In this document: positions 35,577-44,003 of the stretch, piece after piece
Position numbering within the stretch: position 1 is the stretch's first letter
Layout: each line of letters opens with the position of its first letter
NCBI GenBank assembly: GCA_031969915.1
Contig: DALYJJ010000023.1
Span: 1-57,443, forward strand
Source: DALYJJ01 sp031969915
GTDB lineage: Bacteria; Acidobacteriota; Terriglobia; Bryobacterales; Bryobacteraceae
Reading direction: 5' to 3'
Length of the DNA: 57,443 bases
Notes under the pieces: generated by a model
Seen by the model: only the letters and a program-made list of their open reading frames with translations
What the model was told of the DNA's origin: nothing
Database searches by the model: none
Program-made: the position numbers and the translations under genes

Positions 35577-36925
35577 TCGCTCCCGGCTATCTCGAAGACG
35601 CCTCCGGTTTTCGCGGGCATGCGGAGCGGCTGCTGATTCCGGGCTCGGAAGACGAATTGAGCGGGATGCTGCGCGAAGCGACCGCGGCGGGGATGCCGGT
35701 GACGATTGCGGGCGCGGGAACGGGAGTCACCGGCGGGCGAGTGGCACAGGGCGGATGGGTGGTCTCGCTGGAGCGGTTCCGCGGGCTGGATCTGAATGGC
35801 GAAACGGCGACGGCAGGGGCGGGTGTTGCGCTGTCCGACGTGCAGGCGGCCGCGCGGCGCAAGGGGCGATTCTACGCGCCGGACCCGACCGAGTGGTCGG
35901 CTTCGGTGGGTGGCACCATCGCCACCAACGCAAGCGGGTCGCGCAGCTTCCGGTACGGCGCCACGCGCGGGCACGTGCTGGCGCTTACCGTGGTCCTGTC
36001 GAACGGCGAAGTGCGCCGGTACCGGAGGGGCGAAGCGATCGACTTCGACGTGCCGCGAGTGCGGGCGCCCCAGGCGCGCAAGCACTCCGCCGGATATCCC
36101 CTGGCGCCGGGCATGGATTGGGTGGATCTGTTCATCGGCTCGGAAGGAACACTGGGCGTGGTGACCGGGGCGGAACTGCGCCTGCTGCCTCTGCCGGGAG
36201 CGCTGTTGGCGGGCGTGCTGTTTTTCGAGGGGACGGAACGGGCGCTGGCCGCCTGCGGCGAATGGCGCGGCGTGGCCGGCCTGCGGATGCTCGAATACAT
36301 GGACCAGGGTTCGCTCCACCTGCTGCGGGCGCGGTTTCCGGAGATTCCCGCGGCGGCCACCGATGCGCTCCTGATTGAGCACGAACTCGCGAGCGCCGCG
36401 GACGAAGACGCCTGGCATCGGCGAATGGAAGAGGCCGGCGCGTTGGCCGACTCCTGGCTCGCGGCGGGCGATGCGGACCGCGAGCGCTTCCGCCGGTTTC
36501 GACACGCGCTGCCGGAATGTGTCAACGACACGGTGCGGCGGAACGGATTTCTGAAGCTGGGCTCGGACTACGCGGCGCCGGTGGCGCGCAACGCGGAGAT
36601 GATGGCGTGCTACCGGCGGCGGCTCGATGAGGAGTTCCCGGGGCAGACGGCGCTGTTCGGACACCTGGGCGATGCGCACGTGCACGCGAACATCCTGCCC
36701 CGATCGAAAGAAGAGGCTGCGCGGGGAGCGGAGCTGATGCTCGAGTTCGCGCGGAAAGCGATTGAGTTGGGCGGCTCGATCTCCGCCGAGCACGGGCTGG
36801 GCAAGCGCAAGGCGCACCTGCTGGCGCTGCAATACAGCGGGGAAGAGATCGAAGCCATGAAGGCGGTGAAGCGGAGGCTGGATCCGCAGTGGCTGCTGGG
36901 CCGCGGAACGCTCTTCGCGGGATAG
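35573..36925 (+). CDS. FAD-binding oxidase, GlcD/D-lactate dehydrogenase type
   Basis: A 450-residue flavoprotein of the vanillyl-alcohol-oxidase (PCMH) fold. FAD-binding TIAGAGTGVTGG, then PDPTEWSASVGGTIATNASG and GSEGTLGVVTGAELRLL. The C-terminal FAD-oxidase domain has FGHLGDAHVHANILP and ISAEHGLGKRK. It is expected to oxidise a 2-hydroxyacid such as D-lactate or glycolate. There is no glcE/glcF partner. The start is fixed by the GTGA overlap with the RNase R gene. Confidence 0.87.
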   Translation: MIAPGYLEDASGFRGHAERLLIPGSEDELSGMLREATAAGMPVTIAGAGTGVTGGRVAQGGWVVSLERFRGLDLNGETATAGAGVALSDVQAAARRKGRFYAPDPTEWSASVGGTIATNASGSRSFRYGATRGHVLALTVVLSNGEVRRYRRGEAIDFDVPRVRAPQARKHSAGYPLAPGMDWVDLFIGSEGTLGVVTGAELRLLPLPGALLAGVLFFEGTERALAACGEWRGVAGLRMLEYMDQGSLHLLRARFPEIPAAATDALLIEHELASAADEDAWHRRMEEAGALADSWLAAGDADRERFRRFRHALPECVNDTVRRNGFLKLGSDYAAPVARNAEMMACYRRRLDEEFPGQTALFGHLGDAHVHANILPRSKEEAARGAELMLEFARKAIELGGSISAEHGLGKRKAHLLALQYSGEEIEAMKAVKRRLDPQWLLGRGTLFAG

Positions 36926-36939
36926 GATAATGGAACTGC

Positions 36940-39877
36940 ATGCGAGTGTTCCTCTGGGCGATGGTTGTCGGGGCGGGCGCGGCGCCGGCCTGGGCCGACG
37001 GTCTCCTGCCGCCCTTGACGCCGGAGCAATCGGCGCGCGCCACCCGGCTCGTCCAATCGTTCAAGGAGAATCCGCGAGGACCGTTCCTGCGCATCCGGTG
37101 GTTCTGCAAGGACGGCTCCGTACTCCCTCCGGCGGGCACGCCGTGCAAGGAGCGCGGCGGCGGTAACCAGCACGCCGAACTCTCGGCGGAGGCGAAGGAA
37201 CTAGCGCAGCTTCAGGTGGACATCGGCACCATCCTGGTGAGCCAGAGCTTCGACCAGTTGATGGATGCCCGGCGCGACCATCATCGACTCCGGCAAATCG
37301 TCCTGGAGAAGTACCTGTTCGATATCGACCACGGCTGGATCTACCGGAAGGCGATCAGCTACCGTGGTTCGCGCCAGGCGGAAGACGAAGAGAAAGCGGG
37401 GCGCGAGTTCCTGGTGCGGCTGCTGGCGAACCCGCAATGGGCGCGCCGGAATTACCTGCTGGCGAATCAACTGATCGACGCGATGCCGCACGGATTGCCG
37501 GACAGCAAGGTGAAGCGGGTGCGGATTCTGGCGACGGCGATCGCCGACCGTGATCCGCGCTTCCAGCCGATCCGGGCGCGAATCCACTCGACACCGAGCG
37601 AGCGGGATGTGGAGTTCGTGGAAGATTTCCTGGTGAAGAACAACCCGCCGGCGGCGGTGAAGGAACTGGCGACGGAACTGGCCCGACTGCTGCGCGAGGA
37701 GAAGGCGCAGGGGAATCTGGCCGCGCGCCTGCCCAAGCTGCCCTTGATGAACGAGCCGGCGCTGGATGGCGCGCTGCGGGCGTTCGAGTCGGCGTTGGGC
37801 GAGTCGTCGAGCCGGGAGAGGTTTTTTTCAGCCGGGGCGGCGCTCTCGTTTGAGATCCACCGGAGCGTCACCAATTCGCGTGATGGGCGCCGCAACCTGG
37901 CGCTGCTCGACCTGAACGCGCTGGTGCAGGAGGCGGCGTTCGGAACGAAGATTGACCTGCGCGGCGCCACGCGGCGGCAGATGCTGTGGCACCTGCGGGA
38001 TCACTTCCGGTATTCCGTTGGCGCGGGGCTGCTCTCTGCGCGGCAATATGAGGCGCTGCACGCGCAACTCGCCTCCTTGGAGGCGAAGACGGACGCGGGC
38101 GCCGCGGAGTGGTTCCAGGCGGTGAAGTACCTGGCGCGATCGGGGGAATGGACGCGGGCGACCGTGGCGCGGGACTTCGGTCCTGTGGCCCGGCACTACC
38201 AGAACTTCGAACCGCTGGCGCGCCCGCTGGTGGATCACATTGTGCGGGGCTCCATGGCGCTGCCGCTCTCGCATCACGTGGAAGTGCTGATGGCGGACGC
38301 CAACCGCGCCGTGGGCATCCGGCATTCGGTGCTGGGCGAGACCTCATCGGGCGGAGTGGTGGGTCTGAATCCGGGAATCGCGGTGGGCAGGCTAGGCATC
38401 CTGGCCACGAATCAGGAGGCGGCCGGGGCCGTGGATCCGCGCGGCATTTACGTGATCCCGGAAACGGTCTCCGACCTGAAGCCGATGGCGGGGATCCTGA
38501 CGCTGGACAGCGGCAACATGCTGTCGCACACCCAACTGCTGGCGGCGAATCTGGGCATTCCGAACGCGACGGTGCCGTCGTCGTTTCTGCCGCGGCTGGA
38601 GAAGCTGCGCAGCGCCGAGCTGTTCTNNNNNNNNNNCGGTGACGCCGCGCGGCGTGGTGGTGGTCAGGGAGAAGAGCAGCTTGTCTTCGGAGGAGCGGCG
38701 GCTCTTCGTGGACAAAGCGCCGGCGCGCCCGCGCTTCGCGTTGGACGCCAGCCGGGTGAACCTGCAGGAGCGATCGATCCTGAGTCTGACGGACGTGGGG
38801 TCGAAGGACTCGGGCATCCTGTCGGGGCCGAAGGCGGCGAACCTGGGCCAACTGGCGCGGTACTTTCCGAGCGAAGTGCCGCCGGGGTTGGTGATCCCGT
38901 TCGGCATCTACTGGGAGCACATCAACCGGCCGATGCCGGGGGACAGCGAGCCGCTCTCGCGGCGCATCGCCGCGGCCTATGTGGAAGCGGACCGGATGCG
39001 CGAGGCGGGCGCAACGCCGGCCGAGGTTTCGGCGTTCATCTATCCGAAGCTGGCGGAGTTCCGGCGCAAGATCCGGTCGATGCCCTTGCTGCCGCCCTTT
39101 CAGCGGCTGTTGACCGAGCGCCTGCAGCGGATGTTCGGCCAAGACGGAAGCTACGGGGTGTTTGTGCGCAGCGACACGAACGCAGAGGATCTGCCGGAGT
39201 TCACGGGCGCGGGGCTGAATCTGACGGTGCCGAACCAGGTGGGCCTGCCCAACATCCTGCAGGCGATTCGGGAAGTCTGGGCATCGCCGTTCAGCGAGCG
39301 CGCCTACGACTGGCGTGCGCGGATCATGACCGGCAGCGAGCGCATCTATCCGTCGGTGATCGTGCAGCGCGCGGCGGCTTCGGACAAGAGCGGGGTGATC
39401 GCGACGGTAAACCTGGAGTCCGGGGAGAAAGACGAGTCCACCGTGAATGTCAGCGAAGGGGTGAGCGCGGTGGTGGACGGCGGGGTGGCGGAATCGCTGC
39501 TGCTGCGCCCGGACGGCTCGACGCGTTTGTTGCAGCAGGCGCGGGGAACGTACCGCAAGCGGCTGCGGCCGGAGGGTGGGTTTGAGAACGTGCCGGTAAG
39601 CGGCGAGGAGCGGGTGCTGTCGGACGAGGAAGCGGCGCGGGTGCGGCGTCTGATCGCCGACGTCAAGGCGAAGTACCCGCCGGTGAAGATGGAGGCCGGC
39701 GAGACCATGCCCTGGGACATCGAGTTTGGGTTTGAGGGCGGACGGCTGCGGCTGTTCCAGATCCGCCCGCTGGTGCGCTACCAGGAAGTGCGGCTGCTGG
39801 AGGCGTTCTCGAAGATCGAGGGACCGGCGGGGGGCACTGCGCGGACCGTGGCGCTCGACGACCGGTTGGCCGAATGA
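36940..39877 (+). CDS. Exported phosphohistidine/ATP-grasp (PEP-synthase-like) protein, interrupted by assembly gap
   Basis: A signal peptide (MRVFLWAMVVGAGAAPAWA) is followed by about 450 residues I do not recognise, mostly helical. A PEP-utiliser mobile domain follows (GILTLDSGNMLSHTQLLAANLGIP, with the phospho-accepting-type His). After the gap a pyruvate-phosphate-dikinase-type ATP-grasp domain (GPKAANLGQLARYFP, FVRSDTNAEDLPEFTGAGL, PWDIEFGFEGG, FQIRPL) completes the chain. In PEP synthase the ATP-grasp comes first; the order here is reversed. The two parts are in different frames around the N-run, which is best read as unknown gap length. Export of an ATP-dependent fold is unexpected. 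The ATGA overlap couples it to the next gene. Confidence 0.75.
38627..38636. other. Assembly gap (10 N) in the ATP-grasp gene
   Basis: Ten N between the mobile domain and the ATP-grasp domain, with a frame change. An unknown number of residues is missing. Confidence 0.97.
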
Positions 39878-41061
39878 AGCGGGCCGCGCTGCTGCTGCTG
39901 GTGCTGCCCGCGGCGCTGGCCGCCTATCCGCTGGACGGCGCGGAGCGAACGGGCATTCGCCGCCTGACCGGGTACAAGCTGTTTCTCAAACTGCCGCCGG
40001 GCGCCGGGCTGACCACATCCGAAATCAAGCTGCGGCTGCGGGGGCAGGCGTTCGACATCGACGCCGGCACGGCCAAGGACGCGGCGCTGCAGAGCGGCCT
40101 GGAGCGGATCTTTGCGGCGCGCAATCCCTCCTATTCGGTGGCGTTGCTGGACATCAGCGACCCGGCGAAACCTCGCTACGCGGCGCTGCGCGAAACGGAC
40201 AAGCGCATTCCGGGCAGCGTGGGCAAGCTGCTGGTGGCCACGGGTCTGTTCGACGCGTTGCGGCGGCGCTTCCCGGAAGACACGGCGGCGCGCGAGCGGT
40301 TCCTCCGCGAGACGGTGCTGACGGCGGACCGCTTCGTATACACCGACGGCAAGACGGTGCCCACATACGAAGTGGGAGCGGCGCGGGTGGTGAACAAACG
40401 CGTGGAGGCGGGGGATCGCTACAACCTTTACGAGTGGCTGGACCATATGCTCTCGCAAAGCTCGAACGCGGCCGGCTCATTCGTGTGGAAAGAAGCGATG
40501 CTGATGCGCGCCGGGGCGGGCGCGGGCTTCCTCGAGAAGACGCCCAAGACGGAGCTTTCGCGCCTGGCTCTGGAGACCCTGGAAGATCCGCTGCGCGCCG
40601 CGGGCCTCGACACGTCGGCGCTGCGGCTGGGCACGTTCTTCACAAGAAACGCGAGCGCGGCCATTCCGGGAACGGCGAGCTACGCGAACCCTCGCGAACT
40701 GCTGCGGTGGCTGGTGAGGCTGGAGCAGGGGCGCCTGATCGACGAGTGGTCGAGCCTGGAGTTGAAGCGCCTGCTCTACTTCGCGCGGCCCCGCTACCGC
40801 TATGCCTCGTCGCCCGCGCTCAACCGGGCGGCGGTGTACTTCAAGTCGGGCTCGCTGTTTGAATGCGCGCCGGAGCCCGGATTCCAGTGCGGCCAGTACA
40901 AGGGGAACAAGACCAACCTGATGCACTCGGTGGCGATCGTCGAATCCGGGACCAAGGTCTACCTGGTGGCGCTGATGTCGAATGTGCTGAAGCTGAACTC
41001 CGCGGTGGAGCACCAGACGATCGCGACGGAGATCGAGAAGCTAGTTCAGGCCGGCCGCTGA
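39874..41061 (+). CDS. Serine beta-lactamase-fold protein (class A / DD-peptidase-like), exported
   Basis: A 395-residue protein with signal peptide (RAALLLLVLPAALAA) and an extra N-terminal region (about 20-75). A penicilloyl-serine transferase fold follows: SVGK at 115-118, SSN at 196-198 and KSG near 325. It could be a D,D-peptidase, an esterase or a remote beta-lactamase. The class A Glu166 region is not recognisable, so drug hydrolysis cannot be assumed. It shares a LLDISDPAKPRYAAL block with the next gene on the opposite strand. Coupled by ATGA to the ATP-grasp gene. Confidence 0.78.
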   Translation: MKRAALLLLVLPAALAAYPLDGAERTGIRRLTGYKLFLKLPPGAGLTTSEIKLRLRGQAFDIDAGTAKDAALQSGLERIFAARNPSYSVALLDISDPAKPRYAALRETDKRIPGSVGKLLVATGLFDALRRRFPEDTAARERFLRETVLTADRFVYTDGKTVPTYEVGAARVVNKRVEAGDRYNLYEWLDHMLSQSSNAAGSFVWKEAMLMRAGAGAGFLEKTPKTELSRLALETLEDPLRAAGLDTSALRLGTFFTRNASAAIPGTASYANPRELLRWLVRLEQGRLIDEWSSLELKRLLYFARPRYRYASSPALNRAAVYFKSGSLFECAPEPGFQCGQYKGNKTNLMHSVAIVESGTKVYLVALMSNVLKLNSAVEHQTIATEIEKLVQAGR

Positions 41062-41940
41062 GACTTCGCTTCGGGCGGCCGCGGGCGCGTCGCCGCTTCC
41101 GCAGATCAAGCGATCGAGCTTTCGAATCAGGCCGGGCAGCACTTCCCCGCCCTTGGGGTCCTTCATCAGGGCCACGGCGACGTACTGGTGGTCGCCCGCT
41201 TCGATGAGCGCGGCGTCGGAGTGCCACTCGCCCCAGGTTCCCGACTTTCGGTAGATCTGCCGCGGCAAGCCGGCCAGTCCCTTGACGAACTTGTGTTCGA
41301 TGCCCGGGTTGCCGAGGATCCGCTTCATCTCCGCGCTGAACTCGGGGCTCACCAGCTTGCCCTGCGCGAGCAGCGTGAAGAAACGGGCGGCCTGGAACGC
41401 GGTTGCGCCATGGGAGAGGTTGTGGAGCGGGTCGCGTTTCCAATAATCGTTCGGGCCGCCATAGGCTTTCCCGACCCAGAGCCCGCCGTTGGCCTGAGGA
41501 TCGTAGAGGCGGTACTTATCGCTTTGCAGAACCCGGGCGATGAAATCGAAGCCGATCGATTGGATGGCCTTGGAGGCGTCGGTATTGGAGGAGAACCGGG
41601 TGAGGCGGACGAACATCTCCCGCACCGCCGGGTTGTAGATCATCATGCCCTGGCTGATCTTCTCGAAACCGGCCAGCAGGATGGCGATCTTGGGGAGGCT
41701 GGCGGCGTACATCATGTGGCGGTCGTTCAGGCCGGCATAGCGGGGATGGGCGGGGTCGGTGACGTCGACCAGGGCCACGGCCATGCGTCCGTCTTCGACC
41801 GCCGCCGCGAGTCCGGAACTGGCCAGGGTGCGCTGCAACTGGCCTTGCAGCACCGGGTCGGGCGGCAATTCGGCGGCAGGCAGCGCCCAGACGCCTACCA
41901 ATCCAAGTAGCGACACCAGCGCCGCTCTTCCGAAAACCAT
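41041..41940 (-). CDS. Serine beta-lactamase-fold protein, inverted paralogue
   Basis: A 299-residue exported protein (signal peptide MVFGRAALVSLLGLVGVWALPAAE). The catalytic motifs SLPK (81-84), SSN (117-119) and KSG (RKSGTWGEWHSDAAL) are present. LVDVTDPAHPRYAGL matches LLDISDPAKPRYAAL of the preceding gene, so the two are paralogues. They converge and overlap by 21 bp at their 3' ends. The function could be cell-wall D,D-peptidase, esterase or lactamase. ATG 41940 has a CACAAT near-box 7 nt upstream. Confidence 0.8.
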   Translation of the reverse strand: MVFGRAALVSLLGLVGVWALPAAELPPDPVLQGQLQRTLASSGLAAAVEDGRMAVALVDVTDPAHPRYAGLNDRHMMYAASLPKIAILLAGFEKISQGMMIYNPAVREMFVRLTRFSSNTDASKAIQSIGFDFIARVLQSDKYRLYDPQANGGLWVGKAYGGPNDYWKRDPLHNLSHGATAFQAARFFTLLAQGKLVSPEFSAEMKRILGNPGIEHKFVKGLAGLPRQIYRKSGTWGEWHSDAALIEAGDHQYVAVALMKDPKGGEVLPGLIRKLDRLICGSGDAPAAARSEVSAAGLN

Positions 41941-41968
41941 AGTTTCGATTGTGTCACAGGATGGGTGG

Positions 41969-42514
41969 CTAGCGCTGGCTCGCCTCGCCGGCGGCGACAC
42001 GGCGGTTGAATTCGGCGCTGCCTTTGCGGGGCACGGAGAGGGAGGTCCAGGACGGGGCGAAGTGGCGCGCGAGGAAGACAATCTGGCCGGTGTGGTAGGA
42101 GTAATGGGCCACCTGGCGGTTGATGGCCTGCATGACGGAGTGGGCTTCGCCGCGGATGGTGACGGTGCGGGTGAGGCCGGCATCGGTGAGGGAAGCGAGC
42201 GCGGCGTAAAGGCACTCCCAGCCGGCGCGCCACTGGGCCATCAGTTCATCGCGGCTGGCGGCGGGGGCTTCGAACTCGGAGTCGCGGTCACGCCAGGGCT
42301 TCTCGCCGTCGGTGGTGAGGAAATCGGTCCAGCGGCTGCGCATATTGCCGGCCATGTGCTTGACGATGACGGCGATGGAGTTGGATTCGGGGTCGAGTTG
42401 GGTGAACAGATGCTGGTCTGGGACTTGCGCGAGGGCGCGTTCGGCGAGGCCCTGGTAATAGCGAAACAGGGCCAGGGAGTCTTCGAGGTAGGAGTCCGTG
42501 CGGAGGAGCGCCAT
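41969..42514 (-). CDS. DinB/DUF1572 family protein
   Basis: A 181-residue four-helix-bundle protein of the DinB/YfiT superfamily. The divalent-metal triad can be placed at H53 (VKHMAGN), H137 and H141 (AHYSYHTGQIV). Related proteins are thiol transferases using bacillithiol or similar; a detox role is inference. The bacilliredoxin at 13519 would suit such a thiol. ATG 42514 has TAGTCT 6 nt upstream. It is divergent from xdhC. Confidence 0.82.
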   Translation of the reverse strand: MALLRTDSYLEDSLALFRYYQGLAERALAQVPDQHLFTQLDPESNSIAVIVKHMAGNMRSRWTDFLTTDGEKPWRDRDSEFEAPAASRDELMAQWRAGWECLYAALASLTDAGLTRTVTIRGEAHSVMQAINRQVAHYSYHTGQIVFLARHFAPSWTSLSVPRKGSAEFNRRVAAGEASQR

Positions 42515-42520
42515 GGGATG

Positions 42521-42526
42521 AGACTA
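42521..42526 (-). promoter_or_regulatory. -10 box TAGTCT, 6 nt before the start codon
   Basis: TAGTCT on the minus strand faces ATG 42514, with no ribosome site. Confidence 0.4.
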
Positions 42527-42563
42527 GCGCACACGGAGGGAGGGATGACTGTGTGGGGGCCTG

Positions 42564-42569
42564 TATAAT
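42564..42569 (+). promoter_or_regulatory. Consensus -10 box TATAAT, 9 nt before xdhC
   Basis: A perfect TATAAT ends 9 nt before ATG 42579. A GGGAG lies between but ends only 0-1 nt from the ATG, too close to work as a ribosome site. Confidence 0.5.
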
Positions 42570-42578
42570 TGCTGGGAG

Positions 42579-43409
42579 ATGGACGTATTCGAAGAGATCG
42601 TGCGCTTGCGGCGTCTGGGGCAGAAGTGCGCGGTGGCGACGATTGTCCAGGTGCGCGGGTCGATCCCGAGCTATGAAAGCGCGAAGCTGCTGGTGCGGGA
42701 AGACGGGTCGATGGCGGGGACGATCGGCGGGGGGTGCGTGGAGGCCGAGGTTTGGAACGCGGCGCGCGAAGTGATTGAGACGGAGAAACCGCGCAAGCTG
42801 TCCTTCAACCTGGGGCAGGACGCGGCTTACGACAACGGCTTGATCTGCGGAGGGCAGTTGGACGTGTTCATCGAGTGCGTCGTGCCGCAGCCGAAGGCGT
42901 TCATTTTCGGCGCCGGACACATTTCGAAGAGTCTGTCGAAGGTGGCGCAGATGGCCGGCTTCGCCACGGCGGTCATCGACAACCGGGACGCGTTCGCGAA
43001 CCGGGAGCGATTCCCGGAGGCGGATGAGGTCTTCGCCGAGGAGTACGAAGAGGTCTTTCCGAAGCTGGAGATCAACTCGTCGAGTTACGTGGTGATCGTG
43101 ACGCGCGGGCATCGGGACGACATGCGGGTGCTGCGCTGGGCGGTGACCACGGGGGCGCGCTACATCGCGATGGTGGGCAGCCGGCGGAAGGTGTACGCGA
43201 TCCTGAAGGAGTTCGAGAAGGAAGGCCTGGAGCGCGAGAGCTTCGAGCGCGTATTCGCGCCGATGGGCTTTGAAATCGGAGCGATTACGCCGGAAGAGAT
43301 CGCGGTCTCCGTGGTGGCGGAAATGATCGCCATGCGCCGCGCGCCGGAGGGATCGTGGCGGACGCACTCGAAGAGCGTGTTCCGCGGCGCGGTGGCCGCG
43401 TCGTCCTAG
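42579..43409 (+). CDS. XdhC/CoxI family protein
   Basis: A 276-residue XdhC-family maturation factor. These proteins bind molybdenum cofactor and insert the sulfurated form into xanthine-dehydrogenase-type enzymes. The N-terminal domain has RGSIPSYESAKLLV and GTIGGGCVEAEVW; the C-terminal Rossmann domain has FIFGAGHISKSL, VVIVTRGHRDD and the closing GFEIGAITPEEIAVSV. No molybdoenzyme gene is nearby. The next gene is MocA-like, which supports a Moco role. Starts a three-gene run with xdhC, mocA-like and asmA-like. Confidence 0.9.
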   Translation: MDVFEEIVRLRRLGQKCAVATIVQVRGSIPSYESAKLLVREDGSMAGTIGGGCVEAEVWNAAREVIETEKPRKLSFNLGQDAAYDNGLICGGQLDVFIECVVPQPKAFIFGAGHISKSLSKVAQMAGFATAVIDNRDAFANRERFPEADEVFAEEYEEVFPKLEINSSSYVVIVTRGHRDDMRVLRWAVTTGARYIAMVGSRRKVYAILKEFEKEGLERESFERVFAPMGFEIGAITPEEIAVSVVAEMIAMRRAPEGSWRTHSKSVFRGAVAASS

Positions 43410-43421
43410 CGGTTGCCTCGG

Positions 43422-44003
43422 ATGAACATCGCAGGGATCATTCTGGCCGGGGGCGCCTCGCGCCGGATGGGGCGGCCGAAGCCGTTGCTGACGATCGGCG
43501 ATGAGACGTTCGCGGACCGGCTGATCCGCGTGCTCTCTACCGTGTGCCAGCCAGTGGTGTTGGTGCTGGGGCACCAGGCGGAAGCGATCCGGGCGGGCGT
43601 GCGCAGGCTGGACGAGGTGTGGGTGACGGTGAACGCGGATCCGGAGCGCGGCCAACTCAGTTCACTCCAAACGGGACTGCGCGCAGTGCCGGCGGCGCAC
43701 GAGGCGGCGATGTTCGTGCCGGTGGATTACCCGGCCGTGAGCGAGCAGACGGTGGCCCGGCTGGCGGAGGCGATCCGGCATGCCCCGCTCGCCATTCCCC
43801 GCTTCGGCGGCCGGAACGGGCATCCGGTGTGCGTGCGGCGCGAGATCGTGGAGGAGCTTCTGGCGCTGCCGGTGGAAGGCCAGGCCCGCGAGGTGATTCA
43901 CCGGCGCCATGAGTTGGCCCGGTTCATCGAATGCGACGATCCCGGGATCGTGAACGACATCGACGAGCCGGCGGACTACCAGCGGTTGGCGGAGCGGCGA
44001 TGA
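43422..44003 (+). CDS. MocA/MobA-like molybdenum cofactor nucleotidyltransferase
   Basis: A 193-residue GT-A-fold NTP transferase with the signature LAGGASRRMGRPKPLL at 9-24. A cytosolic enzyme of this group would join CMP or GMP to molybdopterin. The adjacency to XdhC argues for the MocA (cytidylyl) role. Other features: VNADPERGQLSSL and FVPVDYPAVSE. ATG 43422 is preferred to the TTG at 43413. The TGA overlaps the ATG of the AsmA-like gene. Confidence 0.87.
   Translation: MNIAGIILAGGASRRMGRPKPLLTIGDETFADRLIRVLSTVCQPVVLVLGHQAEAIRAGVRRLDEVWVTVNADPERGQLSSLQTGLRAVPAAHEAAMFVPVDYPAVSEQTVARLAEAIRHAPLAIPRFGGRNGHPVCVRREIVEELLALPVEGQAREVIHRRHELARFIECDDPGIVNDIDEPADYQRLAERR

Noticed and set aside
36940..39877. 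Apparent frameshift in the ATP-grasp gene
   Set aside because: Same reason: the change is at the N-run at 38627.
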